64,000 bases of DNA from an uncultured Lachnospiraceae bacterium (GTDB lineage: Bacteria > Bacillota > Clostridia > Lachnospirales > Lachnospiraceae). Numbering within the stretch: the first letter of the stretch is position 1; every line of letters starts with the position of its first letter. The notes beneath the pieces are model-generated. The model was not told the origin of the DNA, ran no database searches, and saw nothing but the letters and a program-made list of their open reading frames with translations. The position numbers and the translations under genes are program-made. Below, piece after piece: positions 8,863 through 16,498 of this stretch. The DNA lies in assembly GCA_910584585.1 (NCBI GenBank), contig CAJUBP010000019.1:1-64000 (forward strand), read 5' to 3'.

Positions 8863-9268
8863 TACAAATGTAGTATTAGATTGGATTATGGTAAGGGAAC
8901 CAAATGCAAAACTTGCAAAAAGTATTATGGAACAATGTCTTTTTGGGAATATCCAAGGATACCTAACCTCTCATACTATTACCGACATTTTTTATATACT
9001 AAGGAAAGATTTTTCTGTTGAAAAAAGAAAACAATTGTTAAAATTACTATGTCAGGAGTTACAGATAATTCCCGAAAACTGCGAAACTATCCTCCGCACA
9101 TTGCATCATAAAGAATGGAATGATATAGAAGACGGATTGCAAATGCAATGTGCAAAAGAAGCTGATTTAGATTACATTATTACTCAAAATTTAAAGGATT
9201 TTTCAACATCAGAAATAAATGCTGTCAATGAAGAATCTTTTTGTAAAATAATCTCCCTGGGTATATAG
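8846..9268 (+). CDS. PIN-domain ribonuclease toxin (VapC-like)
   Basis: A 140-residue PIN protein. The N-terminus MKVLIDTNVVLDW carries the first catalytic acid (Asp6), and the closing motif is a DYIITQNLKDF segment typical of the PIN_3 group, where Asp precedes a T/N-rich turn. GGAGGA lies just before its ATG at 8846. It overlaps the antitoxin gene upstream. Toxins of this group cleave RNA when free of antitoxin. Confident for the fold; the target RNA is unknown. Confidence 0.85.
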   Translation: MKVLIDTNVVLDWIMVREPNAKLAKSIMEQCLFGNIQGYLTSHTITDIFYILRKDFSVEKRKQLLKLLCQELQIIPENCETILRTLHHKEWNDIEDGLQMQCAKEADLDYIITQNLKDFSTSEINAVNEESFCKIISLGI

Positions 9269-9292
9269 AAAAAATGTGAAAAACGATAAACA

Positions 9293-9550
9293 GGAGGCAG
9301 AGGTTCTGGAATAGGTTTTGTTCATGGAAATTCTATTGATGAATTAAAAATTACTTTTTCCCAATGCATTGACAATTATCTGGAACTATGCAATAAAATT
9401 CAAAAAAATCCTGACAAAGAATTTCGAGGTTCTTTTAATGTAAGAATACCTCCCGAGCTTCATAAAAAGGCTGCTTTAGCGGCAGCAAATCAAAAAATTA
9501 CTCTAAATCAATATGTAATAAAAGCTATTAATAACTCTTTTGTAGAATAA
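9293..9550 (+). pseudogene. HicB-family antitoxin remnant, N-terminally truncated
   Basis: This frame encodes a HicB-like HGNSIDELK motif followed by a linker and a ribbon-helix-helix tail (FNVRIPPELHKKAA, then ITLNQYVIKAI). The first part of the HicB domain is missing and no ATG, GTG or TTG precedes the conserved part before an in-frame stop. It is a 5'-deleted relic; no HicA partner is visible. Confidence 0.7.
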
Positions 9551-9645
9551 AAGAATTTGGCGTCTATATTTATACTAGAACTTCTTTTACGGGGAATAAC
9601 AAATCATTTTTCTAATGCGTGTTCTCGATTATATATGTTAATCTT

Positions 9646-9685
9646 CTAAGGGGCTGCCGGAAAAATTTTTCCATCAGCCCCTTAG
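9646..9685. terminator. GGGGCTG-type hairpin
   Basis: Arms CTAAGGGGCTG (9646-9656) and CAGCCCCTTAG (9675-9685) enclose a second small hairpin formed by GGAAAAA/TTTTTCC. The same GGGGCTG...CAGCCCC ends recur at 27666-27746. It works as a plausible bidirectional terminator and directly abuts the MITE-like element. Confidence 0.55.
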
Positions 9686-9846
9686 AGCGTGTCTTAAAAT
9701 TCATTCCCGCAATCTGCCGCCCCACTTCACACCAGATTTCATGCTGAATTTAGTCAATGTAGCCCACTACACCTCCTAAATTCAGCATAAAATCTGATGT
9801 AAATTGGGACGACATTTTGCGGAAAACAATTTTAAGACACGCTCTA
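9683..9846. mobile_element. Full-length MITE-like palindromic element
   Basis: A roughly 160-bp imperfect palindrome with terminal inverted repeats GAGCGTGTCTTAAAATT at both ends, flanked on both sides by TA. Internal halves also pair (for example ATGCTGAATTTAG against CTAAATTCAGCAT). There is no coding capacity. TA flanks plus terminal repeats are the hallmark of MITEs moved by Tc1/mariner-IS630-type transposases; that parentage is inferred. Related copies lie at 7598, 14160, 23603 and 60319. Confidence 0.75.
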
Positions 9847-9881
9847 GAAGGAGCATTTATCCTTTGACAATTTCTTTGTAT

Positions 9882-10135
9882 TTACACTTTCACTTTCTTT
9901 GTCTTACTGTAACTTCCATATACTTTACTTCCAGTGGAATCTGTTTTATATGCCCTGACACGCACATAATAATTTTTCTTCTTCTTTAATCCTTTTACTG
10001 TCTTTGACAGAGCAGAAGTATCTGCTTTTTTGACGGAAGACCTGAACTTTTTATTCGTGGAATAACAGATTTCATATCCGTCAGAACCGCTGACTTTCCG
10101 GTATTTTACCAGGAATTTTCCTTTTCCCCTTTTTT
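9882..10135 (-). pseudogene. Detached C-terminal fibronectin-like end of the CHAP protein
   Basis: This frame encodes about 80 residues of a fibronectin type III-like domain: KYRKVSGSDGYEICYST, a Lys-rich YYVRVRAY strand, then KVYGSYSKTKKVKV. Domains of this kind usually end Lachnospiraceae secreted proteins. It continues the upstream CHAP protein in the -1 frame after a run of six A's (minus strand). Adding one A to that run would fuse both frames. It has no start or ribosome binding site of its own. Confidence 0.7.
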
Positions 10136-11986
10136 CAGGGAGGAAATCACTGCTTTTTTCGGCTTGGCAACTGTTTCCCATCTGGCGTATAATGTCTGTG
10201 ATTTGGTGATTCTTGTGTAATAGGACATTTTAATGCCGCCGGTTCTCTCTGTATACCATCCTTTAAAAAGATATCCCCTGCGCTGAATGGAAGGCATGCT
10301 TCCAATCATCTGGTTCCTCCGTACTGTGATTGTCCGACGGGTGAGATTTGTTCCGCCGTTTCCGTCAAAGGTAATTGTACATGTATTTTGAGCAGAACTT
10401 TCGGTATCTGTTGAATCATCAGAATCTTCTGGTTCATCTTTAATTTCCTGATTGACAGGATCTTTCTTTTTATCAGGATCTTCCGTCTCCAACTGACCTG
10501 TACCTAATGCTGAACCTTCATCTGTAATAGTATCTGACGCGCCGCAGCCGTAATCACAGTATGCTGTTTTTGTTCCATCTCGTCCAATTGCGGCATTGTT
10601 ATCCGATACATACTTTGTAAATAAATGCTCCACACAATCTGTAAAATTCCCTTTAAAGCTATAACTGCAATCCTTGCAGATATAGCTGGTATAACCAATT
10701 TGATTACAAGTAGGTTTTATAAGCATTTCATTATAAGAACAATTAGAAGTTTCAATTTTACCGCATTTACTGCAGCTCCAGGAATGTGTGCCATCATTAT
10801 TTGCAGTACAATTTTCATATGAATGATTACAGGTTATTGTCACCGTTTCTGAAGCTAATAATGGATTTTCTCCGCCTCCTATATCAATTGCATACACATA
10901 AACTTCTTGATTTCCCAACAGTAAAGTTGGTATTTCTGCTTGAAATCCATGATAATTTCCAATTTCATAAGAACTATTTATATCATCCCTATATTGATCC
11001 GCTGTAATCACATAACTTTCTCCTACGCCTGCCGGCCCTCCAATATAAATGTGAAGTTCTACAGGTTTCAGCATATCATCTAAGTCAAAAACCCAGCCGC
11101 TTACGCTAACTAAACCACTGCCGCCTCTTATCCATTCTACACTTCCTTGCGGGCTATACGATTGGGCGATATTAACTGTTTTCCTTCCTATTAACTGATT
11201 TTCACCATTTCCAATATTTATCGCATATACATAAACTTCCTGAATTCCTGATAAAGAAGTTGGAATTTCCGCTTGGAACCCGTGATAATTTCCAACCCCA
11301 TAAACACTGTTTACGTCATCCCGATATTGATTAGCGGAAATTACATGACCTTCTCCTGAATCGGCTGCCCCTCCGATATATACATGAATTTCTACTGCTT
11401 GTGACACAGAATCTGAGTCAAAAGCCCACCCGCTTACAAAAACTGCGTTTTTTCTTCCTTCTGCCGCGTCAAAACACCCAGTTGGATTACTGTCATCCAA
11501 TAAATATACATATCCTAAAAAGCCTGAGCAGCCTCCTGATGAACTGATTTGACTTTTTGATAGGCTAATTGAACGCACGCCAGTGTTGCCTGCATATGTA
11601 TATGACGACGGCAAGCCTCCTTCCGTCAAGGTAACAGTATCACCATTAACACTTTCTACAAATGCTACATGTCCATAATTTTTATATGCCGCATTACTCG
11701 AAAATTTCCATATCGCAAGCGCGTTAGCTTTTGGTTCACTTCCTCTTTTATATTGGGTTGGTAAATTTGTCCAGTATGCTGAAGCTCCATATAAACCATA
11801 TTCATTTGTTCCTGTAGAAGGAAGTGATACTCCTATTTGAGACGCTCTTGCTTTTACCCAATCCACACATCCCGCTGTACTGTAATCAGCAGCTTGTACT
11901 CTTAGATTTATCAGCATATACAATAAAATTATCACCATTATTGGTAATCTTATTATCTTTTTTCTCCAGTTTCCTTTTTGTATCAT
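10106..11986 (-). CDS. Secreted CHAP-domain protein with InlB-type repeat, frameshifted near its end
   Basis: A 626-residue secreted protein with a signal segment at residues 10-32. A CHAP amidase domain follows (Cys in GCVDWVKARA, His in NYGHVAFVESV), the catalytic pair of peptidoglycan-cleaving CHAP enzymes. Then come two tandem repeats of about 105 residues (VSGWxFD ... YIGG ... NYHGFQAEIP ... EVYVYAI), a Cys-rich segment with several CxxC pairs, an acidic linker and one InlB B-repeat ending in LYARWE. The reading frame then breaks at a six-A run, cutting off a C-terminal fibronectin-like domain. Likely role: cell-wall hydrolysis or remodelling. Confidence 0.8.
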   Translation of the reverse strand: MIQKGNWRKKIIRLPIMVIILLYMLINLRVQAADYSTAGCVDWVKARASQIGVSLPSTGTNEYGLYGASAYWTNLPTQYKRGSEPKANALAIWKFSSNAAYKNYGHVAFVESVNGDTVTLTEGGLPSSYTYAGNTGVRSISLSKSQISSSGGCSGFLGYVYLLDDSNPTGCFDAAEGRKNAVFVSGWAFDSDSVSQAVEIHVYIGGAADSGEGHVISANQYRDDVNSVYGVGNYHGFQAEIPTSLSGIQEVYVYAINIGNGENQLIGRKTVNIAQSYSPQGSVEWIRGGSGLVSVSGWVFDLDDMLKPVELHIYIGGPAGVGESYVITADQYRDDINSSYEIGNYHGFQAEIPTLLLGNQEVYVYAIDIGGGENPLLASETVTITCNHSYENCTANNDGTHSWSCSKCGKIETSNCSYNEMLIKPTCNQIGYTSYICKDCSYSFKGNFTDCVEHLFTKYVSDNNAAIGRDGTKTAYCDYGCGASDTITDEGSALGTGQLETEDPDKKKDPVNQEIKDEPEDSDDSTDTESSAQNTCTITFDGNGGTNLTRRTITVRRNQMIGSMPSIQRRGYLFKGWYTERTGGIKMSYYTRITKSQTLYARWETVAKPKKAVISSLKKGEKENSW

Positions 11987-12037
11987 AAATACCCTTCTTC
12001 CTTAATACTGCCATCAACAAAAAATTTCTATTTTCTC

Positions 12038-12883
12038 CTATTTCCATTTCATAGTGTAATAACCGGACGTTAATCCACCGTCCATCCGAATATAATAAGT
12101 TCCCTTCGGAAGATTCAGCGTAACTTTATCTTTTCCTTTAATCTCCCACCAGACAGCGTCATTTTTTGCAACTAATTTTCCTTTTTCATCTACATTTCTG
12201 TAGGTTTTTCCCTTTTTTACTGCCAGCCGCATAGTCAATTCCATCTCAGAGGAATCCTTGAGCTTAGAATCAAAAACAAGTGTAACCTTTGATTTTTCAG
12301 GCAGATTTATTTTAAAATAATGATATTTCAATGGAAACAGCAAATCTTTTACCAATTTTCCCTTCTTTAGAGAAACAGCATTTTTTGCGCTCGATCCTGA
12401 TTTGCTCACTTTAGTAACCGCAGTAAATGCGTAACGAATATTATATTTCTGATTGCCGCTGACCGCAAGATAATAAGTCCCCTTTTTTACTGCCCAGGAA
12501 AAAGAATAATTCTTTTTTTCAGTCAAAATATTACTATTTACTGATAATTCTTTTTTAGAAGAGTTCAGCAAATCTACACTTGTATACCCGGAATCTACTT
12601 CATATTCATCAAACTGAGCATTGTAATCGTCTTCTCCCGGAAGGGGAGATGTTTTCACATCAACTATGATATATCCTTTTTTCGGAATCTTAATTTTATA
12701 GTAGGCGGTATCGTAAGAATTATAAACAATTGTCCCGTCTTCCTCTGTTTCATAAACACCACCCTGCCCGGACGCCCATTTCTTATTCTTCAGCTCCGTT
12801 TCCCCTGCAAACGCAGTCGCCCCAAATGAAATAAAGCACATCACCAGAACGATAAACCCAATGAATCTCTTTTTCCCTTTCAT
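12038..12883 (-). CDS. Secreted protein with two PPC-like beta-sandwich domains
   Basis: A 281-residue protein with a clear signal peptide (Lys-rich start, hydrophobic core, AFAGE cleavage region near residue 27). The rest looks like two related beta-sandwiches, each ending in a KGTYYLAV/KGTYYIRM strand, as in bacterial pre-peptidase C-terminal-type domains. No catalytic motif is seen. AGGAG precedes the ATG. It lies just upstream of the CHAP gene in the same direction, so the two may be co-expressed at the cell surface. Confidence 0.65.
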   Translation of the reverse strand: MKGKKRFIGFIVLVMCFISFGATAFAGETELKNKKWASGQGGVYETEEDGTIVYNSYDTAYYKIKIPKKGYIIVDVKTSPLPGEDDYNAQFDEYEVDSGYTSVDLLNSSKKELSVNSNILTEKKNYSFSWAVKKGTYYLAVSGNQKYNIRYAFTAVTKVSKSGSSAKNAVSLKKGKLVKDLLFPLKYHYFKINLPEKSKVTLVFDSKLKDSSEMELTMRLAVKKGKTYRNVDEKGKLVAKNDAVWWEIKGKDKVTLNLPKGTYYIRMDGGLTSGYYTMKWK

Positions 12884-12915
12884 AAAAACACTCCTTTTCT
12901 ACTTATTAGAATATA

Positions 12916-12952
12916 TTTTATAGTTATAATTTATTATACTATAACTATAAAA
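12916..12952. promoter_or_regulatory. Perfect 13-bp inverted repeat between divergent genes
   Basis: Arms TTTTATAGTTATA (12916-12928) and TATAACTATAAAA (12940-12952) flank an 11-base AT-only-plus-C spacer. It lies between the secreted-protein gene and the XRE regulator gene. It may be an operator for that regulator or for another dimeric factor. Confidence 0.45.
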
Positions 12953-13090
12953 AGATTAAAGTTAAGATATGATTTTTTATAATTCGGAGATACTATTACA
13001 TAAAATTGTTTTTAAAGTAAGAAACTGTGAAAATAATATTTTTTCAATGCTATTTGTGCCTGAACAGAGCGAAAGAAATGGGTGATTACT

Positions 13091-13408
13091 ATGAAAGATT
13101 TAGATTTTGCCTTCATCGGGCAGAGAATCCGGGAACTTCGGAATGAGAAAATGCTTACCCAGGAATACATCGCCAATGCGGTAGACGTCAATGTTTCCCA
13201 TATCAGCAATATTGAAACCAACAAAGTGAAGGTAAGCCTTACCCTTCTGGTGCAGATTTGCAATGTACTGGATACCACCATAGATTATATCCTGGAACAT
13301 GAGTACCGCTCCAATGATTCTGTTATTGAACAGGAACTTGTCAATGTTTTTAAAGAAATGGACAAAGAAAAGCAGGAAACTTTGCTTCGTATTGCAAAAA
13401 TTTTGTAA
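13091..13408 (+). CDS. XRE-family helix-turn-helix regulator
   Basis: A 105-residue protein with a Cro/C1-type HTH over residues 8-62 (IGQRIRELR, LTQEYIANAV, VSHISNIETNK). A short helical tail (VIEQELVNVFKEMDKEKQ) could mediate dimerisation. The ATG at 13091 follows GGTGAT; the in-frame GTG at 13082 is less likely. It is divergent from the secreted-protein gene and lies upstream of a Uma2 gene, with an inverted repeat in its promoter region that may be its target. Confidence 0.85.
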   Translation: MKDLDFAFIGQRIRELRNEKMLTQEYIANAVDVNVSHISNIETNKVKVSLTLLVQICNVLDTTIDYILEHEYRSNDSVIEQELVNVFKEMDKEKQETLLRIAKIL

Positions 13409-13457
13409 CAGTAAAACCTTCCAGCTTCACTGTTACAAAATTTTATAATCTCTGTAC

Positions 13458-13570
13458 TTTTACTGCGGAATTTATTATAATACAGAAAAAGCTGAAATGA
13501 TTTTACTGTCCAATTTATTCTAATATCGAAAAAGCTGAAATGATTTTACTGTCCGATTTATTATTAAACC
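13458..13570 (+). repeat. 43-bp tandem repeat, about 2.6 copies
   Basis: Units start at 13458, 13501 and 13544, each beginning TTTTACTG and, in the first two, containing AGCTGAAATGA near the end. The third unit is cut short. They fill the gap between the XRE gene and the Uma2 gene. Each unit contains an AT-rich TTTATT core that could serve as a -10 region. Confidence 0.75.
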
Positions 13571-13604
13571 ATATTGTTCTGCAGACAAAAAAGGATGTGA
13601 AAGT

Positions 13605-14162
13605 ATGTCTCTGTTCAAAGAAACGGAACCCAGAAAACAAGAAAAGATCAACGGTATTATCTATGATATGTCGCCGGCCCCCAATTACCGGCATGGAATC
13701 ATCAACGGAAACATTTATAACAAGATTAAAAACGGATTGAAAAACAGCCTGTGCATGGCTTTTATAGAAAATCTGGACTTTAATTATCATCCAAAAGAAA
13801 ATGACGATTATATGCGTCCGGATCTTATGATCATCTGTGACCGGAAGCATCTGAAAGGCGGCAGCTACAGCGGCGTGCCCAAATTCATTGCGGAAATTTT
13901 AAGCCCTTCCACTGCCATGAGGGACAAAACGGAAAAAAAAGACGCCTATGAACAGGCAGGCGTGCCGGAATACTGGATTGTATCCCAGCAGGGTTCTGTG
14001 GAAATTTATTATCTGGAACAGGGAAGCTATAAACTGACCGAAAGTTATATTCTGCAGGATGATGAAGAAGAGGAAGATTACAATGCCCAAACGGTGATAT
14101 CCTTAAGGGAATTTCCCAATATTACAATGACATTGGCGGAAATCTTTGAAAATGTGGATTAG
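13605..14162 (+). CDS. Uma2-family (DUF820) putative endonuclease
   Basis: A 185-residue protein of the PD-(D/E)xK-like Uma2 family. Visible motifs are the substrate-loop region YDMSPAPNYRHG, RPDLMIICD with the conserved Asp, FIAEILSPST with the conserved Glu, and EQAGVPEYWIV near the end of the fold. The family is very common in cyanobacteria and some Firmicutes; its biological role is unproven. It is more diverged than the other two Uma2 proteins here. Its TAG stop codon overlaps the edge of a miniature repeat element. Confidence 0.8.
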   Translation: MSLFKETEPRKQEKINGIIYDMSPAPNYRHGIINGNIYNKIKNGLKNSLCMAFIENLDFNYHPKENDDYMRPDLMIICDRKHLKGGSYSGVPKFIAEILSPSTAMRDKTEKKDAYEQAGVPEYWIVSQQGSVEIYYLEQGSYKLTESYILQDDEEEEDYNAQTVISLREFPNITMTLAEIFENVD

Positions 14163-14207
14163 AGCGTGCTTTAAAATTCATTCCCGCAATTTTAAGACAC
14201 GCCCTAG
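14160..14207. repeat. Internally deleted MITE-like element
   Basis: Only the two ends of the palindromic element remain: TAGAGCGTG-type left end with CATTCCCGCAA, joined directly to AATTTTAAGACACGCCCTA. Flanking TA dinucleotides are kept. The left boundary forms the TAG stop of the preceding Uma2 gene. Confidence 0.7.
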
Positions 14208-14218
14208 GGCTCATCGGA

Positions 14219-14259
14219 GTAAGGAACTGTGCAGAAATAACTTATGCACAGTTCCTTAC
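14219..14259. terminator. GGAACTGT-type hairpin at gene end
   Basis: Arms of 15 bases (14219-14233 and 14245-14259) pair perfectly around an 11-base loop. The sequence GAACTGTGCAGAAATAACTT is shared with the long palindrome at 21747-21816. Placed between convergent genes, it probably ends transcription from both. Confidence 0.6.
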
Positions 14260-14297
14260 CGGCATTTTCAAAGACTTTTGCCAATGCTGAAACGGCA

Positions 14298-15149
14298 TTA
14301 TCCCTGTTTCTTTACCACAGGAATCCACACCTCATACTGGGCATTTTCCGGATCAGGATTCAAGTACACCTCAATATCCGGCGCGCTTCCATATTCATAT
14401 CCGGATGTAGGAAGCCATTCTGTGACAATCCGCTTTTCCAGTTCCTGAATGGACTGATTGGTTCCGGAACCGGAAAAAATTGCCCATATTGCCGCCGGCA
14501 CAGTATATTCCTCCAATCCTTCCCCGTCTTTTGAACTGGAGACGGCAATATAATACCGCCAGGGTTCCTCTTCATTGCATGTGCTGACCCCCAATACTCC
14601 CATAGGCGCTGCATTCATCATAGATGTCAACCGTTCCAGCGTTCCATTTACGGCAATCTCCTGCCATTTGGAAGGAATCACTGCAAAATTCTTCTCAATC
14701 TCCTTTTCCAGTGGCACAGATACTCCCACAATGCGGAATGCTTCCTTTGTCTCAATCCGATATTTCATCTCTTCGACTCCTTTCACGGTAAGTTTAAATG
14801 TAATCGGAGGAAATGATTTGACAGATACTCCTTCTGTCCTGATGGCAGAAGGGGCAATTCCATGAACAGACTGAAACGCCCTGTTAAATGCAGTGGGGGA
14901 ACTGTATCCATATTTCTCCGCAGCGTCAATAATTTTAATCCTTCCGCCCTGCAGATCCACGGCTGCCAGTGACATCTTTCTCTTGCGGATATACTCAGAC
15001 AAAGGCATACCTGCCATATAGGAAAACATTCTCTGAAAATGATAAGAAGAACATCCGGCAATCCGCCCCAGCTCTTCGTAATCCACCTGCTCTGTGAGAT
15101 GTTCCTCCATGTAATTGATGGCTTGATTCAATCTTTCGATCCATTCCAT
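14298..15149 (-). CDS. AraC-family regulator with GyrI-like effector domain
   Basis: A 283-residue protein. Residues 1-105 form the two-HTH AraC DNA-binding domain (NYMEEHLTEQVDYEELGRIAGCS, then SPTAFNRAFQSVHGIAPSAIR), and residues 125-280 form a GyrI-like small-molecule-binding domain. This Rob/multidrug-sensor layout, with DNA binding first, is usual for drug- or stress-responsive activators. AAAGGAG precedes the ATG. No target gene is adjacent on the same strand. Confidence 0.87.
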   Translation of the reverse strand: MEWIERLNQAINYMEEHLTEQVDYEELGRIAGCSSYHFQRMFSYMAGMPLSEYIRKRKMSLAAVDLQGGRIKIIDAAEKYGYSSPTAFNRAFQSVHGIAPSAIRTEGVSVKSFPPITFKLTVKGVEEMKYRIETKEAFRIVGVSVPLEKEIEKNFAVIPSKWQEIAVNGTLERLTSMMNAAPMGVLGVSTCNEEEPWRYYIAVSSSKDGEGLEEYTVPAAIWAIFSGSGTNQSIQELEKRIVTEWLPTSGYEYGSAPDIEVYLNPDPENAQYEVWIPVVKKQG

Positions 15150-15351
15150 GTTTCATTCACTCCTTTTCCTTGAGCATATTCAAAAATATTCTCTAACAAA
15201 TATATTTTCAAATGTGTTCTGATAAATTTTAACAATATTTTAACTACCTGTCCTCTCTTTCTCTGCACAAAAAAGAGAGATTGGAAAATCCTTTATTTCT
15301 ATTATATCCTTACCACTTATATTTTTCAATCAACCGACCGTCCGTAATTTG

Positions 15352-15380
15352 TTGAAAATAAAATTTATTTCTCCTATAAT
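15352..15380 (+). promoter_or_regulatory. Promoter of the LytTR-DUF3021 operon
   Basis: TTGAAA and TATAAT are separated by exactly 17 bases, 25 bases before the LytTR start codon. GC-rich ACCGACCGTCCG just upstream of the -35 may be part of an autoregulatory site. Confidence 0.7.
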
Positions 15381-15405
15381 GACATCACAACAAGGAGGTG
15401 ATGCC

Positions 15406-15846
15406 ATGCAGGTGGAAATTAAAATCGACAATTCCTGCACAGAACCGAAAGTCATGATCTTTACTGCCGCTATGACAGAAGAGGTCAGCGATATCATAAA
15501 AAAGTTATCAGACAACATTCCTCAGATTATTTCCGGCAGTAAAGACGGAAAAATAGAAGTTTTGGAACAGGAAGATTTAATCCGAATTTACACAAGCGAT
15601 AAAAAAGTATTTGCTGTAACAAGCAAGGGAACTTATACCCTGCGGTTAAGACTGTATGAAGCGGAGGAACGGCTGAACCCCAATCAGTTTGTCCGTATCT
15701 CCAATTCAGAAATCATTAATTTAAAAAAGGTAAACAATTTCGATTTGAGCTTTACCGGAACTATTTGTGTTAAGTTATTAAATAATGATATAACTTATGT
15801 TTCCAGACGTTATGTCAACAAAATCAAAAAAATATTAGGATTATGA
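15406..15846 (+). CDS. LytTR-domain DNA-binding regulator
   Basis: A 146-residue one-domain regulator without a receiver domain. The C-terminal two thirds match LytTR: IRIYTSDKKVFAVTSKGTY, NPNQFVRISNSEIINLKKV and a final YVSRRYVNKIK helix. AAGGAGGTG lies before the ATG at 15406; the in-frame upstream extension overlaps the promoter and is rejected. It is followed after 10 bases by a DUF3021 membrane protein. LytTR-DUF3021 pairs are a recurring Firmicutes arrangement in which the membrane protein probably modulates the regulator. Confidence 0.88.
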   Translation: MQVEIKIDNSCTEPKVMIFTAAMTEEVSDIIKKLSDNIPQIISGSKDGKIEVLEQEDLIRIYTSDKKVFAVTSKGTYTLRLRLYEAEERLNPNQFVRISNSEIINLKKVNNFDLSFTGTICVKLLNNDITYVSRRYVNKIKKILGL

Positions 15847-15856
15847 GGTAAATCAT

Positions 15857-16312
15857 ATGAAGAAAAAAATCGTTTCACGCTGTGCCATGGGTTTTCCCAT
15901 CGGAATTACTATCGGTTACTTTATCACTATTATCTTGTCCCTTGCCTTTGGAAAAGGATATTATTCTCCCTGTGTTCCGGAACTTGCTGACATGATGGGC
16001 AATGAAATTAATGCCGTTCTCCTGCAGGCGTTACTGTGCGGAATATTGGGAATCGGCTTCGGGGGCAGTTCTGTTATCTGGGAACTGGAAGACTGGAGCA
16101 TTGTCAAACAGACAGGAATTTATTTTCTGATTGTATCATTTATCATGATGCCTGTGGCATATTTCAGCTACTGGATGGAGCACAGTATCTTTGGATTCTT
16201 CCGTTACTTTGGGATTTTCTTTCTGATTTTTGTAGTGATATGGATTGTAGAGTTTACCATTCTTAAACGCAGCGTAAGGGAGTTGAATGAACATCTTCCA
16301 AAATCCAAATAA
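15857..16312 (+). CDS. DUF3021 family membrane protein
   Basis: A 151-residue protein with four hydrophobic segments (around residues 13-33, 52-75, 90-107 and 117-137). Size, topology and its position behind a LytTR gene identify DUF3021. Presumed to act with the LytTR protein as a membrane-associated regulatory partner; the signal is unknown. It ends before a bidirectional hairpin. Confidence 0.85.
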   Translation: MKKKIVSRCAMGFPIGITIGYFITIILSLAFGKGYYSPCVPELADMMGNEINAVLLQALLCGILGIGFGGSSVIWELEDWSIVKQTGIYFLIVSFIMMPVAYFSYWMEHSIFGFFRYFGIFFLIFVVIWIVEFTILKRSVRELNEHLPKSK

Positions 16313-16345
16313 AAGATACTCAGTATTTTAATAAACCAATTCAAA

Positions 16346-16393
16346 ATCCAGCAGAAATTAAATTTTCTACAAACAATCGAATTTCTGCTGGAT
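16346..16393. terminator. Bidirectional hairpin between convergent genes
   Basis: Perfect 14-base arms ATCCAGCAGAAATT (16346-16359) and AATTTCTGCTGGAT (16380-16393) flank a 20-base loop. It lies in the gap between the DUF3021 gene and the convergent CmpB-like gene, with A/T-rich flanks on both sides. Confidence 0.6.
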
Positions 16394-16498
16394 ATTAATT
16401 TAATATAATCTTTATTATATTTTTAAGTCCAAAAGGACCCGGTAAAATAACTGGCAGAATAAAACATGTTTCCCTTTACTGCATTATTTATCCTCAAA

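Noticed and set aside
10125..10140. Programmed -1 ribosomal frameshift in the CHAP gene
   Set aside because: The site in frame is G AAA AAA GGG, which is not the ideal X XXY YYZ form, and I see no downstream stem or upstream Shine-Dalgarno-like stimulator. A one-base deletion is simpler.
9882..10181. Separate small gene for the fibronectin-like segment
   Set aside because: It has no ribosome binding site, its first codons overlap the CHAP frame, and it continues that protein's domain order.
13458..13570. CRISPR array candidate from 43-bp period
   Set aside because: The whole 43-base unit repeats without unique spacers, so it is a plain tandem repeat.
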